Shown here: one piece after another, positions 9,987 through 22,219 of the stretch
How positions within the stretch are numbered: position 1 is the stretch's first letter
Layout: every line of letters starts with the position of its first letter
Assembly (NCBI GenBank): GCA_009763385.1
Contig: CM019830.1
Location: forward strand, 90,286,289 to 90,350,288
DNA length: 64,000 bases
Reading direction: 5' to 3'
From: Coix lacryma-jobi var. lacryma-jobi
Lineage: Eukaryota; Streptophyta; Magnoliopsida; Poales; Poaceae
Position numbers and translations under genes: made by a program
Notes under the pieces: generated by a model
Told to the model about the DNA's origin: nothing
Database searches by the model: none
The model's input: only the letters and a program-made list of their open reading frames with translations

Positions 9987-12536
9987 CACTTTTTGGCACG
10001 CCTGGTGGGACAACAATTCCTGTTTGATTGTCAAAGCCGATTCAACGTGTACGCACGGGATAGCTGCTGATCAACTGAGTGTACATGGCATCTACGAAGA
10101 CGTAGATAGCATGCATGGGTGGAGCAGAAGACGCAGATAGCATGCATGGGTGGATTTGCTCCGTGCAGCGACATAGAAACCAATTAAAGAAGCTAATGAA
10201 CTTCTCCTAAAGATAGAATTGGCTGATATGGTTTCTCCTAAAAATAAAATGGCTTCAAATACATCATGCATGAATATATCGGTCTCCAAATATATCATGG
10301 CACGACATGCACATGAAGAGATAAATAAAAGGGAGATTTCGATGGAGATGTTCAAAGAGATAAAGTCCAAATTCAGATTTACTTGCATGCTGCTATAAAT
10401 AGCCGATTGAGTATCAAGGGGTCATGCCGAGGGAAGTTGCTCGATAGCTAATTATCTGTATGTCATCTTTGGAAACGGCTATTCAGGAAAGGAATCGGTG
10501 GATACAACAACACGAGAAAATATACTAATTGGCCGATATGCATACAGGAATCGGCTGGAATTATCATTGTGCATGCATCCACGCACCGCCGAGCTCGTAT
10601 TCGTCCTCTACGGCACACTCAGCCTCATCAAAAATGACGTTCTTCGAAGCTACCGTGAGTTACCTGACAGCATGCTTACCTAAAGCATTCCAGTTCCTCA
10701 ACAAGAAGAAAGTCAAAGGCATACTAAGCAAAAGCCGATAAGACAGAACCTTCAGCTTCTATTAATATAACTTTATCTTTCCCTGAATAACGCAAAAGGC
10801 TCAGTCTGGTGATAAGGTTACGAAAGGCTACATCAGAAGCACAAAGGACGTTAGCAACTGGACGGCCGATAGAAGACCATCGGCTAAAACGTTTTCAGCA
10901 CACTTCATATTGAAAGAGATACCTTTGTTGATGGCCTTGAATAAGGTGGTGCCAACAAGACACATGCAACGGTGGCAAGTTCACTTATAGTCAGAACAGC
11001 TACAAGATCTGAAGCAGCCAGTCATTTGCAGAAGAAGGATTGACGTTTATGATTGGCTTCAAATATTTTCAACCCGTATTCGGCGAAGACGTCTTGGATG
11101 AGAGAAAGGAGGACACCAGTGAATCATTGATTACGCCGCTGTGACTACGTGTCGGTGGGCCTGAGATCCACACGCACACATCGTACAGCATCGAGCGATC
11201 CATCGTGAAGAAGGACAAAACGAATGGCTGCTTCATCTTCAACGGTGGTTTGTGTAATTTTACCCTCGCTTCTCTAATAGTTTCAGAGCTTAAAATTAAA
11301 ATCATTAAAAAGCGAAACCTCTCATGTTGCGTCTCCGCACTAAAAAAAACCTAAAAAAGTTCCACTCTATGAATATGTGATATAAATATTTTGGGTTATC
11401 CATTGTTGAAATGATAAATAGATGCTCTGTTTTATGTTTCACCTGTGTCTGGTTTATAGCTTTGATTTCTTTAAGATTTGGGTCTAGTGGTTATTATATT
11501 TATCTTGAAGTCTTTGAAATTTGTGGGTTGCATAGAATTTAAACTTTGTCTAAAAGTAGTTGTGGGATATGAATAGAAGTAGAATTTTCTATGACATTAT
11601 TCTGAGAGATACTTGAAATTCGGAGATTTAATGAATTAATAAAATTTACTTAATGTCATATTGAGCACTGTCAAATCATCATGACTACTAGTTGAGATTA
11701 TAGTCATATTCTCAAGATCAAGATTCACGTACACGTTATAAACTAATAAGTGTTTTGCATGTGCATTCTCTCTTTGATTAAAAATATGAGGCTATTCTAT
11801 AAATCTCAAAAATAAAAACGACGGACACGTGTCCGCCAGAACTGAGAAAGAAAAAAGGTCAAGTGACCGCCCAAATAAAAATATGAAAAAGAAAAGGTCA
11901 AGTGACCGTCAAATAAAATAAAAGATGGCCGAAGGCCCAGTAGCCTCATAATTTTAAAAAAGTAGGGAGAATGACATGCAAAAGAAAAAGTAATAAAAAT
12001 ATTCACTTGCACTTCTTGATCTAGGTTTATGGCTTGTATCTCCTTATGGTCGAGTCTTTGACTTTGCAATATTATGTGATACAATTTTATATAAAAATAA
12101 TGATAAAAACTCCAGATGAAAAGTGATCAAGGGGTAAAAGATAAGCATTTCTGTAGCTATTCTGTTTTGCAATCGCTTGAGGACTCAGTGAGAACTAAAG
12201 CCCCATAATTAAAGAGACGGGTGGATGAGTAAGGTACCATTTTATTCAAGTTTAAAAGAAATCTTGGTTATAAAATATGATACTTCTGAGGTGTAATCGG
12301 CATTGCAGCATCTTCTGATCAATAAAATGGAAGAACTATAATATTTATACACATATGCATTTGCAACTAACTTGTTTCCACATGTATTGGAGAATTATTG
12401 TTTTACAGGCAAAATTGTGGAAACATGGTGAGAAAATGTTATTGCTATCAGTGGATTTCTTGACTTTTTGAATAAGACCAACAGAGATCAAATAGTTCGA
12501 AGCATGACAATTCATACTCCGAACTAGGGGGGCCTG
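9987..12536 (+). other. Non-coding internal region of the LARD-like element
   Basis: Begins cactttttggcacgcctggtgg, a plausible primer-binding region just after the LTR, and ends in aactaggggggcctg, the polypurine tract before the 3' LTR at 12537. No conserved protein is visible in any frame. A short direct repeat (gatagcatgcatgggtgga at about 10107 and 10135) and many gccgat/atcggc words occur; 11330-12120 is AT-rich. Two neighbouring blocks near 11845 and 11893 repeat aaaggtcaagtgaccg, itself a small palindrome. Confidence 0.75.
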
Positions 12537-14395
12537 TGTTAACACTGGATTTTGGTCAACATTGAGAAGATGACAGGTGGACCCAACGAGCAGTGAGAAG
12601 AGCATTCGGTAGACGGCCAAGCGGTCGGTTACTCCATTCAGGAAGTAGATATGGCAAGAGAAGCCGATCATGAGGATAATCGACCATGACCATGACAAAT
12701 TAAACGAGTATTCAAGAAGCCAGAGGGGTCTGATCTCATTGGCCAGGAGTTGGATTTGGTGGCGTTGTGATGTGGCAAGCATGCAAAGAAGGCAATATAT
12801 ATAAAGCATGCACATCTCGATGTCCACTTCTATATTTAGCATGAATGGCTTCACGATAAAGGAAAGGCTAGAAGACGGCATGTATGTCCATTGTGCGGAG
12901 ATGGACGTATAAGGCATTCGACAAGTATCCATGCGATCGGCTAGTTTCCAAGGATTCGGCAACTGCTCATGCGGTCGGCTATTCTGAGAAAAGGGAGTTT
13001 CCATTGAAACGACGGAAGCGAGAGCCGATCGGGCAACAAAATTACGACATTTAAGGCAATGATGATTCCGAAAGGAGTTGAAGGCCAAGAATATTGTATT
13101 TTCCTTTAATATTTCATAGTCGTGTCCTCTTAGGACTTGTATTGCGTCCAGGGTATAAATATAAACCCTTGGCTATTGTAAAAAGTGTTCACAACCACAT
13201 CAATACAACCGGCCCCGTGCCATCTTCGAGTCCTTATAGTCGTGTCATCGAGTTCTTCGAGAGGAATCATCGATCCGTCGACCTCCGTAAGTATCGGCAA
13301 CCTTGCTATCATGTCTAGTATCATGCGGTGGATTTAGATATGATGCAAGTAGTCTCGTACGTTAAGCTTAGTATCGTGCGGCGGATTTAAGCTTATGATG
13401 GGAAGTTTTTACCTATGACTTGTATCGTGCGGCGGATTAAGTCATGAGTAAAAATAGTTATCGGCTCTGTTAGATTTGGCAGATCTAATAGATTCATTAA
13501 GTTATCACGTGTTATATGTCTTATTTATTTAATTTGTACAACACTTTCTGCCCAATCTAGATTGATCTTCGTTCGGCCTCGTTGCATGAGTTTGCTTGTG
13601 CTTTGCTAATTATAAGATCATGATGGCCGAATCGACTTTCAATCTAGGTTGTTACATGTTACGGGTTCATACATGCCGATCATGTTTAGGCTTTGATAGA
13701 AATGGGTGTCGTGCGACAGGTACAGGTTTTAGATTAGTTTAATCATGTTTTGCCTGTGTGTTTCTTCTTCATGGACCCCAGTTCGGCTAGTTTGCCGATT
13801 CTGGTTAAGCTTACATGAGTAATGAGTATGTATAGATCTGTTCAGATGTATGTGTGCTTTTAGCTTCTTATAATTAGATTGTATCATGCGGTGGATTAAT
13901 CTAATTATAAGGAGTGGTGTAGATTTATAGCAAGTGGTATCATGCGGTGGATTAGCTTTGCTTGAGTTTATGCCTGACGGGTTCATGAAGGCTAGACATG
14001 CGGCAGACTAGCTGGATTGGTCTATGCATATGTTATCTGAATAGATCTGTATTTACAAGTTACCTCTTTTATCCTTTTGTCACGTATGTATTCGGCATTC
14101 GACATGTTTACATGTTTTCTCTTTATACTTGCCGAATGACATATTAAACCTGTTTCGACAAACAACTTCTATAGCTGTGTGCCGTCATGATTGGCTTCCA
14201 AAGCCATACATATGGAACTGTCTGGCTTCACCCAGCATGTTCCAAGGTATTCTCACACTTTTATCCCTTGTTGGTTTTTAGGTCAAACCGACTGGCACAT
14301 CTCCGGGTTCGATACACCCCGGGCTCCCGATTGAAGCTAGCCTCGTTTGGCTTGCTGTGTGCCCTTGACGCGAGACGTCACGTTTTGCGTCAACA
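12537..14395 (+). repeat. 3' LTR of the LARD-like element
   Basis: About 98% identical to 8127-9986. It includes its own TATA (13154-13162) and the hairpin array (13302-13964; the longest hairpin has arms 13867-13880 and 13898-13911 around loop 13881-13897). The strongest three stems are unchanged between the LTRs, while the weak diverged hairpin has accumulated several changes. It ends gcgtcaaca directly before the duplicated aatag. Confidence 0.92.
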
Positions 14396-14400
14396 AATAG

Positions 14401-14678
14401 TCAATGATTTACCTGTTCATATTAGAGGTTCCTATGTTCCTGCTGATTTCATAATACTAGATATGGGAAATAGGAAAGATGTGCCTGTAATCTTAGGTAG
14501 ACACCTCTTGAACACTGTTGATGCTTGCATATATGTGTGGAGTGGTAAAATGCAAATGACATTAGGAGGGAGGAAGGAAATATTCTCCTTTTCCCGTGGT
14601 CCCGCATATGCCGCTAACATGCAAGAAGAGGCGCCCAAGAACAAGGTGGAGCAGAAAGAAAGAACCACCTCGTCCTGA
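14401..14678 (+). pseudogene. Protease C-terminal part of the Athila-like element
   Basis: Continuation of the frame interrupted at 8126. It shows NDLPVHIRGSYVPADFIILD and GNRKDVPVILGRHLLNT, the typical second half of plant gypsy retropepsins (the hydrophobic ILGR-[PH]-LL motif). A Lys/Glu-rich tail follows and the frame stops at 14676-14678. In autonomous Athila elements reverse transcriptase would follow; here only non-coding DNA does. Confidence 0.85.
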
Positions 14679-15076
14679 GTTGTGTAATTCACATAACAAA
14701 GGAGAAGTGTCAAAAGAAGAAGAACCTGATGAAGTACTTAAAGAAGAAGCACCCAAGGAAGAAGATCTACCCAATAAGGATGAAATTCTATGGATCTAAG
14801 GTATGGATTTACTTTTTATTTCCCTTCAAATTTCCCTTTTTCAAATAAATAACATATGTCATGCATGTAACTAAAAAAATCAGTTATCATTAGTTATATG
14901 CATAAGTATATGTTAACTTAGCTAGAATAATAAAATATCATAATAGGATAGTTTCCCTTTTCACAACATTAGATAGTTTCCTTTTTAATAAAATGAGAAC
15001 AAGAGCTCTGACTGAGAAAGATGAAGACCCTTCACCAAGCAAAAAGCCAGCTTGGGGGAGATCCTCGCGCCAATAA
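14679..15076 (+). other. Non-coding internal DNA of the Athila-like element
   Basis: A short Lys/Glu-rich open frame (about 14596-14799) runs through the start, then AT-rich DNA. A cagcttgggggagatcct block at 15050 resembles the polypurine tract found just before the 3' LTR (29515-29530) and may be an internal duplicate of it. No gene is seen. Confidence 0.6.
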
Positions 15077-15081
15077 GGTAT

Positions 15082-15596
15082 TGTGGGGGTATAGACCCAG
15101 GTATCCTCACGGCTAGACTTGGGCTGCTTCATGAAGGTCGGCCCAACTCACCGCGAAGGATCGTGACGTTAAGGCCCAGCTGGTCGGGCAAGCGGCCCAG
15201 CTGGTCGGATGACGGCACGGGAGCCTTCTCGGACAAGGAAGCGTAGTCGGTTAGGAAAGATATCGTGTTCTCCACGATATGAGATTGTAATCGACTAGGT
15301 TTCCTTATTCTATCATGAGATCCGATCTACTAGGATCTGTAACCCTGCTCCCCGCAGCTATATAAGGCGAGCAGGGACCCCCTCTCGAAAACACGTTCAT
15401 CAATATACAGAGTAGACAACTCGACGCAGGACGTAGGGTGTTACGCTAAACTCGGCGGCCCGAACCTGGATAAACCCTCGTGTTCATCTAGTTTCGTCCC
15501 TGTGTCACGTCCGGATCGTCGTTCCACGCGCCTTCCCCGCTAATCTACCACCTCGGGCATAACCCTAGGTGGGCTATCGACTATATTTCGTCGACA
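15082..15596 (+). repeat. 5' LTR of the 13 kb Tat element
   Basis: 515 bp. A tatataag TATA box lies at 15359-15366 (conserved in the 3' LTR). It carries a short inner duplication, ggcccagctggtcgg, near 15174 and 15192. It ends tcgaca, followed within 2 bp by tggcgcacaccatgagg at 15599, the primer-binding site position; the normal form in this lineage is close to tggcgcccaccgtgggg, so two or three transitions are likely here. Confidence 0.92.
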
Positions 15597-15609
15597 GCTG
15601 GCGCACACC

Positions 15610-18237
15610 ATGAGGAGTGTGCGTGCGGATGTCATGACGACTCGGATGGTTTCTTTCCCGGCTTCCATGGATCTTCCGGCTGGCTTGACGTTCACCGTCG
15701 GGTCTTTTTCATGGGTTACCGGAGGTGACCCAGTTGTCGGGAGCATGGAGACGCCCCAAGCATCTCAGCTATCGGGAGCCCCGACATCGAGATCGGAGCC
15801 CCTAAGCAAAACGGCGCTTCCTCGCTACCAAGGACGGCGCCTCGATAACTTTGATCTGATCAAATCCATCGATTGGGTCACGGCGGGCATCGCTGAAACT
15901 CTTGCTTTGGCAGACTCGATCGGAGATTGTCCGCCTCAGCGTGAGTATGACGAAGGAGAATGGCAACAACCTCGACGACCGGCTCGTGCTAAGAGGCACG
16001 CACAGCTTCAAACCGGTCTGGTCATCACTTCCACTCCTACGGGTCGCTCTGTCTTGTTTTGCCCTCCCCAGAAATCTGAACCGAGCAGGGCGAAACATAG
16101 CTTTTTCGCTCCTGTCTTTCCTCATGGATTGAGAAACCCGGCCTCGACATATGAGGAACAAGTCATGAGCTTCTTCCAGGACAATACCAAGAACCTACGC
16201 ACTCCTGAAGAACATCCATCTAACTTCAAGCAATCTGGTCCCAATGCTTGCATGGCAATCGTAACCTCCGTCGGAACCACCGCCTCGACATCAAGCGCTG
16301 GATCGACCAGGTCCAACTCACCAGATCAGACGCTGGATTATCCCCCAGGCTTCGGACCCCTACCGCGCTATGGGGGCTCGGTATTCGCTGTAAGTCACGA
16401 TGAGCCGGCAGTCGACGGCGAGACAGATGAGGCCAAAGCCCAACGTTTGGCCAGAAACGCTGACAGAGCTACTCGGAGAGCGGCTGAGGCTAATGGCGGA
16501 TACCGCTTACAGCGCAACTTAAACGATGCATTCGACACGTGTGACAATCATCAAGTCCACAGGACCCCGCAAGCCAATCTTGCCATGGCCATGAACCTGG
16601 TCGAGAACCTCCCGGTAACGCCTCAACTCGAGTAGCTCGGAGCATATCTGAAGGCATCTCTGGTTCAAGTCCAAGACCAGATGGCAGGACCATCCCATGC
16701 TGCTCCCACCGGATCAAGGAGAAGTCGCAGAGACCCGGACCCCCGCCCAGAGTCCAGCAGTAACCAGGACAACTGCAACGACTGCAATAACTGCAGAGGC
16801 GGCCAAGATGGTGGACTCGACCAGCGTGGCGGAAATCATCCAAGTGTCGGGCCCCGGGATTTGCGCGAGCACATTACCGAGAGATCTGATCTGCGCAACT
16901 ACATCGAGGATTCCAAAGATACAAGGCTCTGTCAAGAGATGGAAAGGCGTAACAAATGGGATCGCGAGCATGGCCTCTTAGATCAAACCCTTACTGGTCC
17001 AAGATAGTTCAGGAAAAGACTCCGGTCTGTCATTTGGCTTAGAGGTTTCAAGATCCACGACCTGAGGTCGTATGACGGAAAGGCAGATCCCCGTCAATGG
17101 ATCATGCTGTATGAAACTGCGGTCCGAGCAGCTGGTGGAGGAGGAGATGTCATGGCTAACTACTTGCCCGTGGTCCTCAACCAAGCTGCAAGCCAATGGC
17201 TCCTGAGCCTACCTCCCGATTCCATCGACAGTTGGTCCGACCTAAAAAAGGCGTTTATATCCAACTTCAAAGCTACTTGTCAACAGCCTGCCAGTAAATA
17301 CGATCTGGAGCGCGTCAAAGACCGCCCTGGCAAGCTATTGTGAGATTACATCCGCCGATTCTCCGACGCCCGGATTCGGGTAGCTAACGTCACGGACGAT
17401 GAGTCCATCTCAGCTTTTATTAGGGGATTACACCATCATGAAGGGCTGAGGAACAAGCTGCTACTTAAAGAACCACAAACAGTCGAGGAACTCCTTAATA
17501 TAGCCCAGAGCTGGGCCCGGGCAGAAGAATATAATACTCAGCTCGCGGACGACCGCCGAGACCCGAGGCCTCGGCACAACGACCGCCAACGCAACGACTA
17601 TCGTGGCGACCGACACGATGAAGCCTATGATGATCGTCGAGAAAGGTTCAGGGATAACCGCCGCCCTAACCGAAGGTATGACAGACATGACAAAAGGAGA
17701 AGACAATCGAATCCTGGTCGGGCACCGGGTAATGAGGTCAATAACACCAAGGCGGGAGGCAAGGGCAATTATGACTCAGCCTACTCCAAGATCCTGAAGC
17801 AAGACTGTCCGGCACACCCTGGCGTAGGACATATGATGGAGGAATGTAGGGGGTTTAAAGCCATATTCCGCAATGGCTCGAAGAAACAACGCCCCGAGGA
17901 CGGACCCCCGACACGACGTGAAGGCAAAGGACCTCAAGAAGATAATGAGGATGACCAGGACCCAGGAAGGAACCCGAAACACGGCAGCTTCAGAGAAGCC
18001 GAGAAGTCCGTACGAACCATATTCGGCGGCAAGGCAATCTTAGCCGATAAAAGAATTCGCAAGCTAATGGAGCGCGCAGTCTACTCCATCGACCGAGTCG
18101 ACGAGAGGATTTCAGACCCCAATTTCTTAGCCTGGTCACACCAAGAAATTTCATTCGGCGGAGCTGACCAGTGGGCGAGGGCTCCTGAACCTGGTCGTTT
18201 TCCGCTCATTGTTGACCCGACTATTGATGGGATATGA
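15610..18237 (+). pseudogene. gag of the 13 kb Tat element, broken by in-frame stops only
   Basis: One reading frame runs through the region with stops at 16633 (tag), 17005 (tag), 17341 (tga) and 18235 (tga). Each can be read back to a sense codon by a single C-to-T (or G-to-A) reversal, for example cga (Arg) at 17341 before DYIRRFSDA. The N-terminal half is a Tat-type Ser/Pro-rich leader; the capsid is seen from IHDLRSYDGKADPRQWI through QAASQWLLSLPPDSIDSW to ESISAFIRGL. An Arg/Asp-rich stretch and the unusual knuckle CPAHPGVGHMMEEC (CHHC spacing, as in other Tat gags) follow near 17805-17850. Confidence 0.88.
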
Positions 18238-20730
18238 TTTGAGAGGGTGTTAGTCGACGGTGGCAGCGCCCTCGACATAATGTTCAAACATGTGTTACCA
18301 GAGCTTGGCATCAAGATAAGCGACCTGGAGCCCTACGATGCCCCTTTTTGGGGGATCCTACCGTCTCAGGCTTCCCAGCCTTTGGGCCAAGTCACTTTGC
18401 CAGTCCAGTTTGGTACAAAGGAGCGCCATCGCATCTGCTACATCAACTTTATCGTGGCAGACTTCAAAGGTTCTTATCACGCACTATTAGGTCGTCCCAC
18501 CCTCACAAAGTTTATGGCAATTTCACACTACACTTACCTCCTGCTAAAAATGCCATCTGAGAATGGCGTTTTAAGCATAAGGGGAAGCATCTCCACGGCT
18601 TACGAGTGCGAGAACGAAAGCTTTGCAACTGCTCAAGCCCACGACCTGTCAATCCGTATGGAGGAAACCCACGTAGATGCGGTGCGAGTGGCTCCAGAGG
18701 AGGAGTCTATCTAAGTCAAGGAAGCTAAACGTGCAGCAATCAGGAGCAAGGACTTCAAGGAGGTGGAGCTAGTCGAAGGAGATTTTAGCAAGACGGCGCG
18801 CATTGGAGTCGATCTCGACCCCAAATAGGAAAACGCGCTCGTCAGCTTCCTGAGGGAGAACGCAAGCGTCCTCGCGTGGAAACCCGCGGACATGCCCGGT
18901 GTACCTCGGGAGCTGGTCGAGCACTCCTTGGACGTTTCGAAGACCGCCAAGCCAATCAAGCAGAAGCTACGACGGTTCGCTCGCGACAAGAAGGAGGCTA
19001 TTAGGGTAGAAGTCACACGGCTCTTAGCTGCCGGATTTATAAAAGAAGTGTATCATCCGGAATGGCTTGCCAACCCAGTTTTAGTTCAAAAGAAGAATAA
19101 AGAATGGAGAATGTGCGTTGATTATACCGTTCTTAACAAAATCTGCCCTAAAGACTCCTTTGCCTTACCCCGCATCGACAAACTTGTCGACTCTACGGCC
19201 GGATGTGAGCTCCTGTCTTTCCTAGATTGTTATTCTGGATACCATCAAATCTCTCTGAGAGAAGAAGATCAGCCCAAAACATCGTTCATCACAACCTTTG
19301 GGACATATTGCTACACAATGATGTCGTTCGGTCTCAAAAATGCAGAGGCCACATACCAAAGGGCGATACAAAAATGCTTAGATGAGGAGATTCGAGCAGA
19401 GCTTGTGGCAGCTTACGTCGACGACATCGTCGTAAAAACAAAGTTGGCTCCTACATTAGTAGATGATCTACGCGCAACTTTTGCGGCCCTAAACAAATTC
19501 TGATGGAAACTTAACCCCAAAAAATGTACTTTCGGGGTCCCTTCCAGCATCTTGCTAGGCAACATAGTAAGTAAAGACGGCCTAAGGCCAAATCCGGAAA
19601 AAATACAAGCCGTCCTAAAGATGAAGCCTCCAAAAAGTGTAAAAGATGTCCAGAAGTTGACAGGATGTATGGCGGCTCTAAGTCGTTACATCTCACGTCT
19701 CGGAGAAAAAGGCCTCCCATTTTTTAGGTTACTCAAAGCTTCTGAGAAGTTCGAGTGGTCCGAGGACGCTGAAGTCGCCTTTCATGAGCTTAAGCAGCTC
19801 TTAACAACACCACCCCTGCTAGCTGCACCAAGGGATGGCGAAACCCTGCTCATTTATATAGCGGCCACCGATCGGGTTGTGAGTACCGTCGTGGTCATGG
19901 AGCGAGAAGAAGAAGGACAAGCCTACAAGGTGCAACGTCCGGTCTATTACATCAGCGAAGTGCTCAACGACTCGAAATCAAGGTACCCCCAGGTGCAAAA
20001 ACTGTTATATGCGATATTAATTACATCTCGCAAACTGCGGCATTATTTCGACTATTATTCCATTGCGGTGGTTACCGAGTACCCACTAGGAGATATTCTA
20101 TGCAACAAGGATGCTAATGGTCGTATAATCAAATGGGCTCTGGAGCTAGCCCCCTTCTCCCTTGAGTTTCGCAGCCGTACGTCCATTAAGTCCTAGGCGC
20201 TCGTTGATTTTGTTGTTGAATGGACCGATATGACTACCCCATTCCCTCCGACCAGCAGCGAGCACTGGATAATGTACTTCGACGGATCATTGAATCTCGA
20301 AGGAGCAGGAGCCGGAATACATTTTATATCGCCTTCTGGAGAGAAGCTGAGCTATGTCCTCCGGATCCATTTCAAGGCATCCAATAATGCAGCTGAATAT
20401 GAAGCCTGCTTACACGACCTTCGGATCGCGGTCGAGCTGGGAGTTAAAAGGCTAGAGGTATTCGGCGATTCTGCTCTAGTCATAAACCAAGTTAACAAAG
20501 ACTGGGACGCTACCAACGAAAAGATGGACGCCTACGTCACCCAGATAAGAAAACTTGAGGGAAAATTTTATGGTTTGCAATTTCAGCATGTGGTACGTGC
20601 AGACAACCAAGCAGCTGATGCTCTCTCCAAAATAGGTTCGTCCAGGTTCCAGATCCCTCATGGCGTATTCGTCCAGGACTTAGTCAAGCCATCCATCAAA
20701 CAAGAAACACCCGGGGCTGCCGACCAGTCC
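18238..20730 (+). pseudogene. Protease, reverse transcriptase and RNase H of the 13 kb Tat element
   Basis: Continues in the frame of gag. The protease active site is VLVDGGSALDIM (D-G-G-S, as usual for this lineage). Reverse transcriptase runs from about 18890: PIKQKLRRFARDKKEAI, AGFIKEVYHPEWLANPVLV, VDYTVLNKICPKDSFALPRI, and the catalytic YVDD at 19414-19425. RNase H begins about 20260 with MYFDGSLNLEGAGAG, then EYEACL, VFGDSALVI and ADNQAADALS, which supply the acidic residues. Stops at 18712 (taa), 18826 (tag), 19501 (tga) and 20194 (tag) each correspond to Gln or Arg codons changed by C-to-T. No frameshift is visible in this stretch. Confidence 0.9.
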
Positions 20731-22018
20731 CCGACCGGCCAGACCGTTGCTTCCGTCCAGCTAACAGACGATGATTGGAGAGAGCAGTTTATAAGATATC
20801 TCACTAGTGCGGACGTTCCTCAAGACAAGATTGAAGCTGAGCGCCTCATTCGGCGCAGTAAGCAGTACATTTTGGTAGAAGGAAAGCTTATGCGCAAGAA
20901 TGCAAAAGAAGAGCTGCTCCTGAAGTGCATTTCTCAAAAAGAAGGCATTCGAATCCTAGCAGACATCCATGTCGGCACATGTGGCAACCATGCCGCTTCC
21001 CGAACGCTGGTCGCGAAAGCATTCCGAGCAGGCTTCTATTGGCCCTGTGCCATGGCGGACGCAGAGAAGCTGGTCAAGTATTGTGAAGGATGCCAGTTTT
21101 TCGCTAAACAAATTCATGTTCCGGCACATGACCTCCAGGCCATACAAGCCTCTTGGCCTTTCTCATGCTAGGGTCTAGACATGATCGGGCCATTCAAAAC
21201 AGCACCAGGCAGTTTTAGGTACGTCTATGTTATAATCGACAAGTTCTCTAAATGGATAGAATACAAGCCGTTGGTCAAACCTACAGCCCAAAAGGCAGCA
21301 GAGCTGCTAAACGATATCATTCACTGTTTCGGCCTACCCAATTGTATAATCACCGATCTCGGTTCAACCTTCACCGGCTCGGATTTCTGGGATTTTTGCG
21401 ACGAAAGAAGCATAGTTGTCAAGTACGTATCTGTAGCTCACCCAAGAGCCAACGGCCAGGTGGAGCGAGCCAATGGTATGATACTCGACGCATTAAAGAA
21501 AAGGCTACATAGGGCGAACGACCAAGACCCAAAAGCTGGTCGATGGATGAAGGAATTGCTGGCAGTAGTATGGGGCCTCCGAATGCAGCCTAGCAGAAAC
21601 AGGTGTCTCGCCATATTATATGGTGTTCGGCGCAGAAGCGGTTTTACGAGCAGATATCGCATTCAGATCGCCCAGAGTGGAGCAATACAACCAGGACAAA
21701 TCTGACCAGGCCAGAGAGCTAGAAGTCAACTGCATTGAGGAACGAAGATTGGACTCATGCATCCGAACCGCAAAATATGTCGAGGGGTTACGAAGATACT
21801 TCAACCGAAACGTCAAAGAAAGATTCTTTGCCGTAGGAGATCTAGTCCTGAGACGAATCCAAAATACCGCCGGACTGCACAAACTCTCATCTCACTGGGA
21901 AGGCCCCTATCTTGTCAAGCAAATCACAAGACCCACTTCTTATAGGCTGAGCGACCTAAATGGGACTGATGTCCCAAATTCCTGGCATATCGACCAGCTC
22001 CGGCGCTTTTATGCATAG
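20731..22018 (+). pseudogene. Integrase of the 13 kb Tat element
   Basis: Zinc-binding region with H and H in HVGTCGNHAASRTLV and the C..C pair in YCEGCQFF. The catalytic core has D in VIIDKFSKWIEYK, D in IITDLGSTFTG (L replaces the usual N) and E in GQVERANGMI, the D,D(35)E triad. A tag at 21169 replaces the Trp codon of the SCWGLDMIGPF motif (tgg to tag). A 2 bp deletion near 21600 is the only frameshift; the C-terminal part continues in the new frame from about 21608 (MVFGAEAVL, GDLVLRRI, WEGPYLV) to the stop at 22016-22018. Confidence 0.9.
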
Positions 22019-22219
22019 CTATGTGGGGATCAAAAGATATGTACTCACCTTTGTACTCCCATAGCATATTATGAATAAACATCATCTTTTTCTTGCCAAA
22101 AGTTTTTTGTTTTCATCCATCACGCGCTAACTCAGCAAACAAAATAAAGTTCCAACATACCAAGATACACCCGTAACGATTGGTTGTTTACAAAAAACTA
22201 ATCTAATTCATTCATGGTT

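Larger units (their letters stand above)
8127..14395 (+). mobile_element. Non-autonomous, coding-free LTR retrotransposon (LARD-like), 6.27 kb
   Basis: Two 1.86 kb LTRs (8127-9986 and 12537-14395) start tgttaacactgg and end gcgtcaaca, flanked by the 5 bp duplication aatag (8122-8126, 14396-14400). Removing it rejoins the host protease frame exactly (...VEGIV then NDLPVHI...). The 2.55 kb internal region has no gag, reverse transcriptase or integrase. By eye the LTRs differ at about 35-40 sites in 1860 (about 2%), mostly C/T and G/A transitions, so insertion is fairly recent in genome time. It must borrow proteins from an unidentified autonomous relative. Confidence 0.92.
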
